A DNA stretch of 64,000 nucleotides from Didymella arachidicola. Lineage: Eukaryota; Ascomycota; Dothideomycetes; Pleosporales; Didymellaceae. Position numbers and translations under genes: made by a program. Positions 22,985 through 33,387 of the stretch are shown in pieces; the stretch's first letter is position 1, and every line of letters begins with the position of its first letter. The stretch lies in assembly GCA_016630955.3 (NCBI GenBank), contig CM049991.1, positions 310,001 to 374,000 of the forward strand. The letters are read 5' to 3'. The notes beneath the pieces are model-generated. The model was not told the DNA's origin. It did not search any database and worked only from the letters and a program-made list of their open reading frames with translations.

Positions 22985-23566
22985 AAAACGACATCACGTT
23001 CCTCGAACAAGGGACGCGCTCCTTTACTCTCGCCTCTGGAGTTTCCTTTACCCTCTACGCGTCGCCTTTCACGCCCAAGTTCGGCTCTTCGGCATTCCAG
23101 TATCCGTCTAATGAAGACAGACTCAACCCAGCTTCAGACACGCCTGTGTGGGCGATGAATATCGGTACCGAGAGGACCCGCATTCCCGACCACGTCGATA
23201 TAGTGATGACGCACGGTCCTGCGAAGTACATTCTTGATAGTACTACTGATGGGAGTAGTGCTGGGTGTGAGCATTTGCGCCGAGCTATAGCAAAAGTACA
23301 GCCTAAACTGTTCTGTTTTGGGCATGTGCATAGCGGATAACGGGGCGCAGAGGCTGGAGTTTGGTGGGGACGGTGATAGAATTGAGCCGGCGGCGAAAGA
23401 GTGGGTGGGCAAGAACCAGGCGAAGAGGAAGGGGTATGCAGGTTTACCGCCAGGCTCGGTGGGGAAGCTGAGGGAGGGGAGGCAGGCGCTGGCTCTTAAT
23501 GCGGCTATGGAAGGGGAGAAGGGGGTGTTGGAGAATGCGCCGTGGCTGGTTGAGCTGGAGCTATGA
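22985..23566 (+). pseudogene. 5'-truncated, frameshifted metallophosphoesterase
   Basis: From about 22987 the frame encodes the C-terminal half of a calcineurin-like phosphoesterase: ITFLEQGTRSFTL, YASPFTPKFGSSAFQY, NEDRLNP, then the metal-ligand motifs VMTHGPAKYILD and CFGHVHSG. The N-terminal half with the other metal ligands (D-x-H, GD, GNHD) is absent upstream, where the tRNA lies. A single extra A near 23339 in the GHVHSG motif makes a TAA (23338-23340). Coding resumes one frame over (AQRLEFGGDGD...) to a TGA at 23564-23566. Upstream residues in the same frame look random. Both lesions mark it as a non-functional relic; a sequencing error could explain the frameshift but not the missing half. 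Confidence 0.78.
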
Positions 23567-23853
23567 TTGAGCGAAGTCACCGGGGCGCTGGCCGTCCTCT
23601 GCTAATATCGTAGATAACAGGCTACAGATTTGATACCCTGCTCCTCGTTCTTGGGCACTATTTGTTCAAAGCAACCTCACTCAGCCATTCAATCATACAT
23701 GCAGGGGAACAGACACATCGACCTGCCATGCGCGAGCTAACCATGCATCCTCTCCGCATATTGACTGCCTCCAGACGAAGCTTCCCAGAAGCTCTGGCTC
23801 AGACAGCCTGACTCTCTTGTCCCAAACAAAAATTCCACGATCGCACATCCCTC

Positions 23854-24296
23854 TCAGCAGAACCAACCTTCACAATGCCTATGTTGCGGCCCCGTACTCG
23901 GGTGCTTCACTCCCAGCAGCTCGGAAACCTTCAAAGCCACAAACACCGCCCAGGCAAACGATCCAACCACTATCAGTATCCCGCCCCAATATGGCACAGT
24001 CCTGTGTGCAACGATGAGGCGCCCGTGGCCACTGATGCTTGGCGGTATGATGCGGTGCCCGTTGGGATGGGAGTATGTGTATAGTAGAGGACGCGGGTGG
24101 AATGGTGGGTCGACGGGGGAGACATTGACGGCGGAGTCGTGGGGCGAAGGCGAGGTGGTGGATCCGTAATTTATGGGCTTAAAGTGGTTGTTTGGCTGCG
24201 AGGAAAGGCCGCGCGGGGATGAGGAGTACTGTGCCTCGATCGTTAGCTATGCTGGTATAAAAGAGGTGAGTAGACGGAAAGTACCTCTTCAGCCAT
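23854..24296 (-). CDS. Small single-pass membrane protein (hypothetical), two exons
   Basis: Exon 1 is 24285-24296 (ATG-GCT-GAA-GAG in a strong GCCATGG context). A 56 bp intron with a GCTAACGA branch site follows, then exon 2 is 23854-24228, ending in TGA. The 128-residue product is Ser/Pro/His-rich for about 80 residues, with a short conserved-looking GHGRLIVAHRTVPYWG, then one hydrophobic helix (GGILIVVGSFAWAVFVALKV) and a 25-residue tail. Exon 2 has no internal ATG before the helix, so the splice provides the start. Family not recognised. The gene is convergent with the pseudogene at 22985-23566 and lies 3' of the bZIP gene. Confidence 0.55.
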
Positions 24297-24917
24297 GGCT
24301 GTCCAGGGGCATATTCACGCTGAGGTTGCAAAAGAAGAACAGGAGGTGTGGAATGGCAGGTCTGGCTATCAGTGGATCATGGCTGCGGTGTAGGCCTTGG
24401 TAAGCTTGTGCCCAGAGACGCCGTGCGCTCAGCCTCGTGTCTCGTCCTGGATGGACCTGGCGATCGCTGTATCACGCTATGACTTATGCATTGCAGCAAT
24501 AGGCGGTAGTGTATGCAAGATAGCGGTGTCTCGGCCAATTCGCAAATGCACGCGCAGATGGAGCCGTCGACTGCACCATCGCGTTCCCCAGATCCTCCAA
24601 GGCGGGCCGCTCTCGAGGCTAGCCGATCCGGGATGGTGTATTTGGTGGCTCCACACCGAGACCAGATTCATGATTTTTCCCCTTCTCAAGAACTTTACAG
24701 CCGGGAGTTGTTGATAGCAGCGTCTCATAATTTTCCGAATGAGAACCGGTGAGGCAGCATCTCGGCTCTTCGCGGAAGGGACGACCGTGACACCCTGGAA
24801 CACAGGAGACATCTGTACACCACGGATTCTATACGCCTCATTCGCGAAGCAACTTTGGATGATGAATACTCGCGTTTCCTTGATATGCGACGCTAATTTC
24901 ATTGATCGTACGGGAGA
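24297..24917. other. Intergenic region 3' of the bZIP gene
   Basis: About 620 bp without a supported gene. It contains the promoter of the small membrane-protein gene. Confidence 0.4.
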
Positions 24918-26589
24918 CTATACCACCTCCTCTGCAAACCTCCTTCGATCCCCCTCAATATCCGTTCTCATATCAGGAAACTTTTCGTAGAACTCCTCCT
25001 TCACACTCCAATGCCTCAGATCTACATGATACCTCTCAAACAGTGGGCTCGGATAGTAGTGCCCCGTGGCTTCGTCGTGGAAAAACGAGTCCTCGAACGC
25101 AAACGGCCAGTCGAACTTGAGATACCTGCTGTAAACATGTGACAGCGTCGAGGTCTGGAAAATGGATGAGTGCTGACTAACGAGACGGTCGCGTAAAGTT
25201 GGCCAGGCGAAGAAGTCGACTGCGATGGGGTGTATGATGGAGGATTGTGTTATGCTGGGGCGCAGCCATTTGGGGACTCTGGAGAGCTCCTCGGCGCTGC
25301 TATTGAGGTAGTACTGTGGATGTTAGCTACAATGTCCGCAAGAAGGGGATCTGCAAGATGTACCCTGAGCAATTTGAGGCTCTTGTATGCTGTGGATAGG
25401 CGCTCCATCTTGGGGAGGTGGCAGAACAGAAATTCGTCAACTTGCTTCAGGATGACGAGCGCTGGGCTCTGTGTCCATTCGTCGGAGATGTTGGCCCAGC
25501 CTTCCTTGATGCCGAGATACAGCAGTCCAGCCTCTACTGGCCCTGGAAAGGTTGTTCTGTATAATGTGAGGGATTTTGTACTCGGCGGAGTGCAATTGCT
25601 GTATATCTTCTCAAAGAGCTCGTTTGACTTCTTCCAGATTGGACATACAGTGATTGATCTCACTGAACTCGTTGAACTTGAGGTTTCTGAGTCTCCAATG
25701 TGAAGAATTGTCGGGGAGGGGCAGCGCCACCGATCGCCAAAAAACTGAAGGCGTGCATGTTAGCATTCAATGCTAACTGCGGAGACGGACCACAGAGCGC
25801 ATACTTCTTGCATTAACGGTCCCCAAGAGGCTGTTGCTGGATTGTTCTCCCAGTCTTGTATGTCGACTTGGCGGTTTCTCTGGATCTCTGTGATGGTCTC
25901 CACCGGAATCTCTTCCACTGGCTCGAGATCAAGATCCACGTTTATGGTGGGTGATGTGCATACGTCGGCGATGATGTTCATGCCGTCTATATCAACCAAC
26001 TTCGTACTCCCTCTGCGCTCACCGAATCTGTACGAAGTAGGAAAGTCGGTCGGCGTTGGTAATGCTGGCTTGCTCTCGGTCACGAAGGATACTGTGCGCG
26101 GTTTTGGCGATCGGTGCTCTACCGGTTTGTGAGCCTCTTTGATGCAAAGTCATAGAAGGTTATCTGAGTAAATTGATGCATACCATTGCTTGAAGAAGCT
26201 GGCGAAGCTATCGCGCCTCCTCCATTTGCTGGTGGTTGCTCTGTCGATGTAGTTGCTTTCGGTGCGACATCATTTCCAAGCACACTTCTGACGCTGTCGA
26301 TGATATCTCGTAATCGTTCATTCTCTGCCCGTAGACTGTCGATCTCGGAAAGCAGGTTCGCTGTCGCCCCGTTTCGGTCTTGATCCCGCAGGATCTGTAT
26401 TGTCCGTTCCAGCTCAGCAATGTGTGTTTTGGTCTTCTCTCTGAGCGACCGCTGTGCTTCCCGGTCTATTGCACGCTTTCTCTCTCGCCTCTCCTGCTCC
26501 CCCAGACATGATGCTCGTCTCTTCCGCTTCACGACAGGTGCAACAGGTATCGTGAGCTCGGATGCGTCACTAGGGCGTCGGTTCACCAT
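24918..26589 (-). CDS. bZIP transcription factor with C-terminal DUF3425 domain
   Basis: Four exons: 26184-26589, 25805-26136, 25364-25744 and 24918-25313, 504 residues; introns 47, 60 and 50 bp. The N-terminus has a nuclear-type basic stretch (VVKRKRRASC) and a bZIP basic region RAIDREAQRSLREKTKTHI, followed by a leucine-heptad helix. The usual Asn of the basic region is Asp here. The C-terminal half fits DUF3425: DEWTQSPALVILKQVDEFLF, LSRVPKWLRPSITQ, HPIAVDFFAWPTLRDRLVSQ and DLRHWSVKEEFYEKFPDM. This pairing is fungal-specific and its targets are mostly unknown. Exon 3 has a competing open frame at its 5' end, so the boundary near 25744 is the least certain. Confidence 0.82.
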
Positions 26590-27272
26590 GCCGACAATGA
26601 TGTCAAGTAGATAAGCAGCAAACACCGAGTCGCAAATGATCTGTCAAATTGTGAGAGATCGAGAAGTCGAGTAATCGATATTAGGGATGCTTCCCTATAT
26701 CTACTCCAGGCCAACCTCAACCGAGACCTCCCTGCTGATGTGCCTTCATCGTGCAGCGATAAAACACATCCGGGGAAGCCACATTGCGGGGGAGAGGAGT
26801 GCGGCCCACCGGCAGCAACGGGTACGAACACCCGGTCGACTTCATTACCTCTTTTGGGTCTAAGCTTGTCATGTCTGGCGTGGCGATTGGGGAGTCTGTT
26901 CAGGGGTCTGAGTCGTGTTGTGAGAAGGAGCAGTTACCGAGCATTACCGAGTAGGCAAACTTACGATGTGCCCTTCGCTAACTGCATTCAGGAAGTGACC
27001 ATGTTCGAAAAGCAACTTTCTAGAAAGCTTCGATTTGACAGATGGAGATTTCCCGCGCCGCCGCCTACACGAAAGGGTTACAATACAGGCTTGCTGCAAT
27101 TCGGGGATAGTTGGACCTTGTAACATGCCTCGACAGCACAACCAATATCTAGCAGATGATGATTTTTGTTTCGCTCACAGTGCTCAAGGCCAGAGAATCA
27201 TATTTGTACATCGATTCTACTTTCTTCCGCTGAAATCACCCTACTCTCGCGCTGTGATTGCTACTCCACCAA
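26590..27272. other. Intergenic region between the bZIP and enoyl-CoA hydratase genes
   Basis: 683 bp; promoter of the bZIP gene and 3' region of the hydratase gene. No repeat or RNA gene recognised. Confidence 0.4.
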
Positions 27273-28169
27273 CTATAATTTCGAGGGCTTCCAATTCGGC
27301 TTCCTCTTCTGCGCGAAGGCTGTCAAACCTTCAAGCGCATTCTCGCCAGACTGCAATGCATCGCTGAACCGCTCTATCGTAAGCTGTGTAGCACGTTCAA
27401 CGCTGCCATGCTCGAGACTGTCCTTCAAAGCAGCTCTTGTCACAATCGCCGCATCTGGTGAAATCGCAGCAATCTCCTTAGCGAGCTTCAACGCCTCCTC
27501 AACCACCGTATCCTGAGACGGCGCTATCCGGTTGATAATGTTCAGTTCCTTCGCTCGCTGCGCTGTAATGGGTGTACCCGTCAAGGCCATCTCAGACGCG
27601 ACCGGTAAGCCAACAATGCGGACCAGACGCGCTGGACCACCTGCGCCCGCGAAGATGCCTCGTAACGCTTCTGGAAGACCAAAGGTCGCACCCGGTGCGG
27701 CAACGACCATATCACTGGCGACTGTCAGTACCGCCGATTTGCAAGCTGGCATGTTGATCACTCACCAGCCGAGCACAATCTCAAAGCCACCTCCAAGGGC
27801 AAAGCCATTGACAGCAGCAATGACCGGCTTCTTCCCTGATCTCCTACTCAAGCCAGCAAACCCGCTCAATGGATGTCTCATCAAGCCTGGATTAACATCG
27901 CTCTTCCCACTCCTTATCCTACCCAGCTCGATCAAATCCTGTCCAGCGCAGAAACTCTTCTTGCCAGCACCCGTGATGATGGCACAACGCAGGTTGTCCT
28001 CTTTATCGAACCAATCGAACACCTGACCCATCTCCTGATGTCCTGCAAAGGGAATGCTGTTCATCTGCTTCTCGCGATTGATGGTGACGAGGAGGACATA
28101 ATCGGCCGGGTACGAAAGGAGGACATGGGATGTGGGAGGAGGCGCGGTCTTTGGCTTGATGGTCGACAT
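27273..28169 (-). CDS. Enoyl-CoA hydratase/isomerase (crotonase) family protein
   Basis: Two exons, 27766-28169 and 27273-27714 (intron 51 bp), 281 residues. It starts at ATG 28167-28169 (MSTIKPKTAPPPTSH). Crotonase landmarks: INREKQMNSIPFAGHQEM, oxyanion-hole segment GAGKKSFCAGQDL, a second glycine-rich turn NGFALGGGFEIVLGCDMVVA (split by the intron after GLG) and GLPEALRGIFAGAGGPARL, where the catalytic Glu is usually found. Such enzymes hydrate or isomerise enoyl-CoA in fatty-acid or amino-acid breakdown. No clear PTS1 is present (ends KPSKL, close to SKL, so peroxisomal targeting is possible: the last three residues SKL are a canonical PTS1). Peroxisomal beta-oxidation is therefore the most likely setting. 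Confidence 0.88.
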
Positions 28170-28715
28170 GTTAATAGTGGATGTAATTTGGCAGGCTACC
28201 AAGGGTGTTTGGACTGAGCAGTCCGCAGCTGCTGCGGTATCTACATCATTGCCGCACGTCGGTAAGCTGTCAACATTCTGGGGTAAGATGGACCGAGGTT
28301 CGTCTCCGCACACTCAGTCTTGCTTGGTTAGCGCAAGTCAGCACTGGGGGCGCGAATCTGATTGGTCTGTGTCAGAGCTGTATACAAAACTCGCTAACAC
28401 TCCATCCGACGCTTCCTATCAAGAACTTAGGCCACAAGACGTGAATTTTATCTTATGTCCCAGCATACAAGACAATACCATTGTGTTACAGCTAAAAGTG
28501 CTACACGTGAAGTAGTACGAGATCATTAATATTCATGAGATCACGGCTGCTCCTCAAGCCACCTCCTCCGCGCTGCCCGCGAGATCGAAGCAGTCTTCGT
28601 CTCATTCAACCTTCTTAGAAAGCCAACCACGTACGGTGCTTCAGACCTCGAATGACCTTCAAGAATCTTGTCCCAAGTCTCCTCTTTGCTCTCCTAAGCA
28701 TTCCTCTTTGCTCTC
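28170..28715. other. Intergenic region
   Basis: 546 bp holding the hydratase promoter and the 3' flank of the F-box-like gene. A 22 bp tandem duplication begins at 28681. Confidence 0.45.
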
Positions 28716-28724
28716 CTAAGCATC
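28681..28724. repeat. 22 bp tandem duplication across a stop codon
   Basis: The unit CCTCTTTGCTCTCCTAAGCA(TT) occurs at 28681-28702 and again at 28703-28724. The second copy contains the TAG stop (28716-28718) of the minus-strand gene, so the duplicate is in its 3' untranslated region. Confidence 0.85.
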
Positions 28725-30626
28725 GAAGAAGCTTCTGTCGTGATCCATACACTCTTCTAGTACTGGACCCATACCTGTCTGGGATAGGTTTTTCATCATA
28801 TGCAACCTTAACTGCTTGTAATCGGCATGATACCTAAGCGCGAGCTCCCTCCACGTAGGCTCTTCAAAGCCCGGGAATCGCTTGTGCAAAGCCTGGTTGC
28901 ACACTTCTTGGCCCTTTCCAGAGCCAATTCTGTCGATAATGCGAATGTATTGCGTGCTGCCCATCGCGGACCTGAGGACTCTGACCAGCAAAGGAACGTC
29001 TGTGAGCGGTACGTCTCGGATGTCGATTGTGAGTTTCAGCAGTGTGAGTTCTTTCATTAGGTCCTGAATCTGGCAGCGCCAGAAGTGCGCCAGGCTTGGA
29101 GGATCGGTAATAACAGGAGGCTGAAACAGCTCCCAGAAAGCATCAGGTGCTAACCAACGGACGCAGTGCAGCAAAGATCCTTTCCCGAAACGAAAAGCAA
29201 GGTCACGCAGATGTGACCGGTTGGTAGGCCCGATCTGCCAAAGGAAGTTTGTGAAACCTGTCGTACCGAATTGAAAGCACGTGCTGCTGAAGATGTGGGC
29301 TGTCATATGCTCGTTGATCGGTTTTGATATCCGAAGCAGCTTCGAGATCGTGATCGGCGGCTCGGACGGCATAAAAGTATCCCTGGCCATTTTTTCGCGG
29401 TAAATCTTGATATTCCCCGTGTGTCCAATCGCCAGATAGAGGATCTCATCTTGAATTTCCTGCGGCAGTCTGAAGAAAGCATGGAACAAAGGACTAATTT
29501 TTACAATATCCTTCTCCGGTGCTGAAGATTCAGTCTCTGTCGCGCTGGTCTGACTCTTGCTCACACCTCCCCCACTGAGGCCCCAAACGCGGGCCCGAAT
29601 GGCACTCATCCGCGCGGAGCGATCTCTGGTGGGTGAAACCGCAGGTACGTCGCTTATTGCAAGCGGTGCTGGCACGCCGATTTGCAACACGGGTGCGCCA
29701 ACTTGCAACGCGGGCGTGCCGAATTGCAACACCGGCGCAGAAGAAGGGGCTTCAAGCCTGGCTCTCAAGTCTTCAGTGCATCGCTGAAGATCTTCCACGG
29801 ATTTTGCAAGGGATTGAGAATGCTCTTTCTTTGCCTCCTTGGCACGAGTGATGAAGTGATGCTTGTCAAGAAAATGGCGAGCAGGTAGCCAGCCAGACCC
29901 GCTACGAATGACTAGATGGTAAGCTGGAACAGACCGATGCTGTTCGTTCACCAGGTCTGCTGGGTACTTCTTGGTGGATCTTCTGCTTTGCGTATTCTTG
30001 CTCGTACCATCAGAGAAACCAGCAGATCCTGTCTTCGCAGACATCTTTACATCCTCGCGGGAACTTTTTGTTTGATAGAGGCGGATCACAATCTTGGTTG
30101 GTGGATCATTGGAGGATGCATTGGACAAGAGGCAGTTGACCGACCTGCCCAACTCTACTCTCTCCCCCGGCATAGCGCCTGGAGGATAAAGGCTGATGCT
30201 ACCGTGGAAATGGGCCGACGAGTCATGGTTAGATGCCCACGTTCTAAGTTGCCGCATAAAAGTCTCGCGTTGACTGGTTTCAATCCACAGTCGATTTGCG
30301 CGATTGTGCCCAGTGCGACCCGTCTCTGAAGAGGAGGGTGAAGGCCTGATCGGTGTTGGGGATGGTATCGCGGCTTCCTGCTGGAGTCCGCTGGCTTCCT
30401 GCTGAAGTCTGATGGCTTCAATCTTAACTTCCACTGCTTCAGGACTGAGCCCATAACAATATAAGGATTGCCTCAAGGCTGCCTCGTACCTCCCGTGTAG
30501 CGATAGAGCCATGCTGTGATACGAGGGCTGCCAATTATCGGGAGAACGATAAAGAACCACGCTTGTGGAGGAGTAACGGTCCGAATGGCTGACGCTGACA
30601 GCGGTTGATACCATATAAGTAGGCAT
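28716..30626 (-). CDS. F-box-like protein of unknown function
   Basis: An intronless 636-residue ORF from an ATG at 30624-30626. The N-terminal 330 residues are low-complexity (Ser, Gln, Pro) with a charged helix around KEAKKEHSQSLAKSVEDLQ. Next is a short array of seven-residue units (pattern VLQ-hydrophobic-G-x-P). The C-terminal 250 residues open with FFRLPQEIQDEILYLAIG, an F-box-like motif, and continue with leucine-rich helices (LLRVLRSAMG, LLHCVRWLAPDAFWELF) as in many fungal F-box-like proteins. Such proteins may link substrates to SCF ubiquitin ligases, but no substrate domain is evident. The true start could be an internal ATG, for example the one preceding ALSLHGRYEAAL. Confidence 0.7.
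   Translation of the reverse strand: MPTYMVSTAVSVSHSDRYSSTSVVLYRSPDNWQPSYHSMALSLHGRYEAALRQSLYCYGLSPEAVEVKIEAIRLQQEASGLQQEAAIPSPTPIRPSPSSSETGRTGHNRANRLWIETSQRETFMRQLRTWASNHDSSAHFHGSISLYPPGAMPGERVELGRSVNCLLSNASSNDPPTKIVIRLYQTKSSREDVKMSAKTGSAGFSDGTSKNTQSRRSTKKYPADLVNEQHRSVPAYHLVIRSGSGWLPARHFLDKHHFITRAKEAKKEHSQSLAKSVEDLQRCTEDLRARLEAPSSAPVLQFGTPALQVGAPVLQIGVPAPLAISDVPAVSPTRDRSARMSAIRARVWGLSGGGVSKSQTSATETESSAPEKDIVKISPLFHAFFRLPQEIQDEILYLAIGHTGNIKIYREKMARDTFMPSEPPITISKLLRISKPINEHMTAHIFSSTCFQFGTTGFTNFLWQIGPTNRSHLRDLAFRFGKGSLLHCVRWLAPDAFWELFQPPVITDPPSLAHFWRCQIQDLMKELTLLKLTIDIRDVPLTDVPLLVRVLRSAMGSTQYIRIIDRIGSGKGQEVCNQALHKRFPGFEEPTWRELALRYHADYKQLRLHMMKNLSQTGMGPVLEECMDHDRSFFDA
29674..29736. repeat. Three 21 bp tandem repeats within the F-box-like gene
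   Basis: Units at 29674-29694, 29695-29715 and 29716-29736 share the core TTGCAAC; each encodes seven residues, so the array stays in frame. Confidence 0.85.
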
Positions 30627-31186
30627 ACTGAGGCTGACGTGGTAGTGCCGGCGCGTAGGCGAGGCTAAGTCTCGATGCTGTGTAACCCTTCACTGCATGC
30701 ATTAGGCAACCAAATGAAACCTTCAAAGTGGGGTATGCTGGCTGTGATGGGCGACCCGCGTGCTGTACTGTATGCTTGCAGATGCCTAAAATCCGGAGAG
30801 ACAGGTGTGTTGATGTGAAGACTTTCCTAGCCCGTGGTCGCTACCAAAATTGAACGGTGCGAGGATTCATCAACGATCAGTGACTCCAAAAATAATTCGA
30901 AGACTATGACGAACACACGACAGTGAACAGAGCCAAAGCCAGAGCCAGCCCGCGGTCGATGTACTAGGAGCTGTGATGGTCGATTTATTGACCTCCTTGT
31001 GCTCGGGTGATCGATGACGCTAGGGAAGTGACGCACCCACGGCATATATAGCGCTAGTCTCCTTTTGAACAAGGCGTAGAAGCGTGTGAAGGTGTAAACT
31101 TTAATTCCTTATTTGCGAGTGGCGCTATGCCGGGTATCCGTAATGATCCTAGCGCCAAAAATAATGCTTGTATCCAGATCCCAGCT
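30627..31186. other. Intergenic region
   Basis: 560 bp: promoter of the F-box-like gene and 3' flank of the kinetochore gene. No feature recognised. Confidence 0.4.
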
Positions 31187-33207
31187 TTACGCTCGTCCCT
31201 CGAGCCAGCTTGCTGCCCGTTCCAATGCAGTGTTGAAGCTTTTGACCTTTGCCAGTAAGCCGCCACCGACCGAGCCTACGTTCCTACTCACAGTCTCGAG
31301 GAGCATACTTAGAGGAACGTCTGGGCCTTCATCCTCTCGGCTCTCTGCTTTGGCTTTCTTGCGACCGTTCTGAATAGCGGCTTCAATGTCAAACATATTA
31401 GTGCTCAACGTGTTCTGAGATTCGACTCTGGCTTTCTCGCTCTGGTGCTCCGCCTGCACATCGTCGTGTTCAAGAGCGATTTCTTGTCGGTTGTTTTGCA
31501 GGGCGAGAATGTCTTTGCGCAACTCGGCATTGTCGCGCTTGAAGATCCGTAGTTTCTTTAAATTAGTCGTCAAAACGTCGTTGGCGTCTTGCAGGTCAAG
31601 CAGCTTCTCATTCAAGCTTTCTTTGAACGACAGCGCCAGATTGACTTCGCTTCGCAGCTCCTTTCGACTTGATGAGTCTAATGCTGTCTGCATTTTCTCT
31701 AACATCTTACTAAGGCGATAGTCGATTGTTTCCTCGAGTATAGTTCGCGTAGTGTCCGCCACCGTGACACCTCGCACGCTATAACCCTTCATGCGCATGA
31801 CGGAGATTGAGAGCTTTGGCCCGAGTGGCTTCTGTCGTTTGCGTGGTGGTCTGTCACTGGCAGGTTTCGCACGTTGAACTTGCTTCGAGACCGTGCGCTT
31901 TGCGATCGCTTTGGGTGTAGGTCCTCCAGTTGGCTCATCAGTCTCCAACGGCTCCTCATATACCTCGAAGTCCTCATTAGATGTATTCTCCTCCTCTTCC
32001 ACAGGTCTTGCGGGTTCGCGGGTTGCCTGATCTGGCCTTTGTGTCACAGGAAACAGCTCATCTGGCTGTTCTTCGCTGGACTCGTTCTCTAGCACCGTTC
32101 TCCGGCTCTTTCTCTGCACAGGCTTCCGTACTGCTGGCGTCGCCGCTGCGCTATTCTCCCTCAATCCGTTGGTCTTGCGTGGCCTGCCGCGTGCCACGTT
32201 CCGTGCTGGTAGAGGTGTTGCCGTATCTTCACCGTGGAGAACCGTAGCTCCTGAAGCTATCGTGTCCGGGATAGTGCCTTGTGCTGGCGATAGTTCATCG
32301 ATGCCCCCATCTTCGCCCTCCCGGGGTACGTGGTTGGGTATCGATTCTCTCGAGATCACTCTGGGAGTGATGGCAGCATTTGGAGGTGGCGATAGCTCGT
32401 CCGTATCATGATCTTCAGCTTGCGATGCGTTGGATACGGTGTTCTCGACTGTTGTCGATAGCGCGAATGATTGTCTTGTGTTGCTGCTAGACTGCATGCT
32501 TGGCGTGACGGGGACCACATCTGTCGACCGCGATCTATGAGCACCACTACGACGTAGGTCTGCTGATGCGCCACCATTATTCGAAAGTAGACCAGTAACG
32601 TATGCTGGGGTGGGCGTTTTCCTGACTGTGGAAGGTGCCTCTTCGATGATTGAGAGCTCGTCGGGCGCTTCGTTCGGCTCCTCCCGTATAGGTGAGACTG
32701 TCCTGGCGACTCTTCTGCTCTTCTCGACTGATACAACATTCTCGACGCGGTCAGGGCTCAGCTCGTCCTCTTCCTCATTCTCGTGGTCAGGCGCAACAGC
32801 AGCAGAGGATCCGCGCTTTCGTTTCCCCAATCGAGGAGTGACGACGCCAGTTTTTGGCGTAGCGCTACGCGGTGCCCTTATGCTTCGTGACGCTGAGAGG
32901 CTGCGATGCCGCTTTGCTGACCCATTGGAGTTGCGCGGTGTGCTTTGCACAGGACTCTGAGATCGCTGGCCGACTCGCTGTACTGGGAGAGAGGCCTGTT
33001 TTGTGCCCAAAACACCGAAATTGAAGCCAAAAGATGCTTGAACTGTCGAAGCTCTGGTCTTGTCAGTGTACGGTGCCTCAATGTTATGACGGCATATTCA
33101 CCCTGCACCGCGTACGCGCTGTTGACGATGCTCACGTCGATCTGCAATTCGTCAGCTAGCCGTCTATTTCGCGAATAGAAGGGAATTTCTGTACCAACAG
33201 GCGCCAT
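31187..33207 (-). CDS. Ame1/CENP-U-like inner kinetochore protein
   Basis: Two exons, 33102-33207 and 31187-33042 (intron 59 bp), 653 residues. The N-terminus joins to a FGFNFG motif like the one near the start of Ame1 proteins. About 400 disordered residues follow, rich in Ser, Pro, Glu and Arg, with repeated DELSP/PDEL motifs that look like phosphorylation sites. The C-terminal 230 residues form a conserved block (PLGPKLSISVMRMKGYSV) and a long coiled coil (LDLQDANDVLTTNLKKLRIF; DILALQNNRQEIALEHDDVQ). Ame1 with Okp1 makes up the COMA complex, which links CENP-C/nucleosomes to the Mis12 complex. The intron position is a best fit between competing GT donors. It shares a 180 bp promoter with the divergent twin CX9C gene. 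Confidence 0.68.
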
Positions 33208-33387
33208 ATTTGTGGTGCGCGCAACGATTGTGCTTGAAAGTCAGCAGCAATCGCGTGTAGGCAGGCGTGTTGTGAACTTGTGATGCCGCGGTTTGCGCTT
33301 GCAGGGTTCTTAGTTTGACGAATGATGGCCGCGGATGTGCTTCTGACATTTCCATCCTCACTTCGAAGCTCCATCAACACACACACC

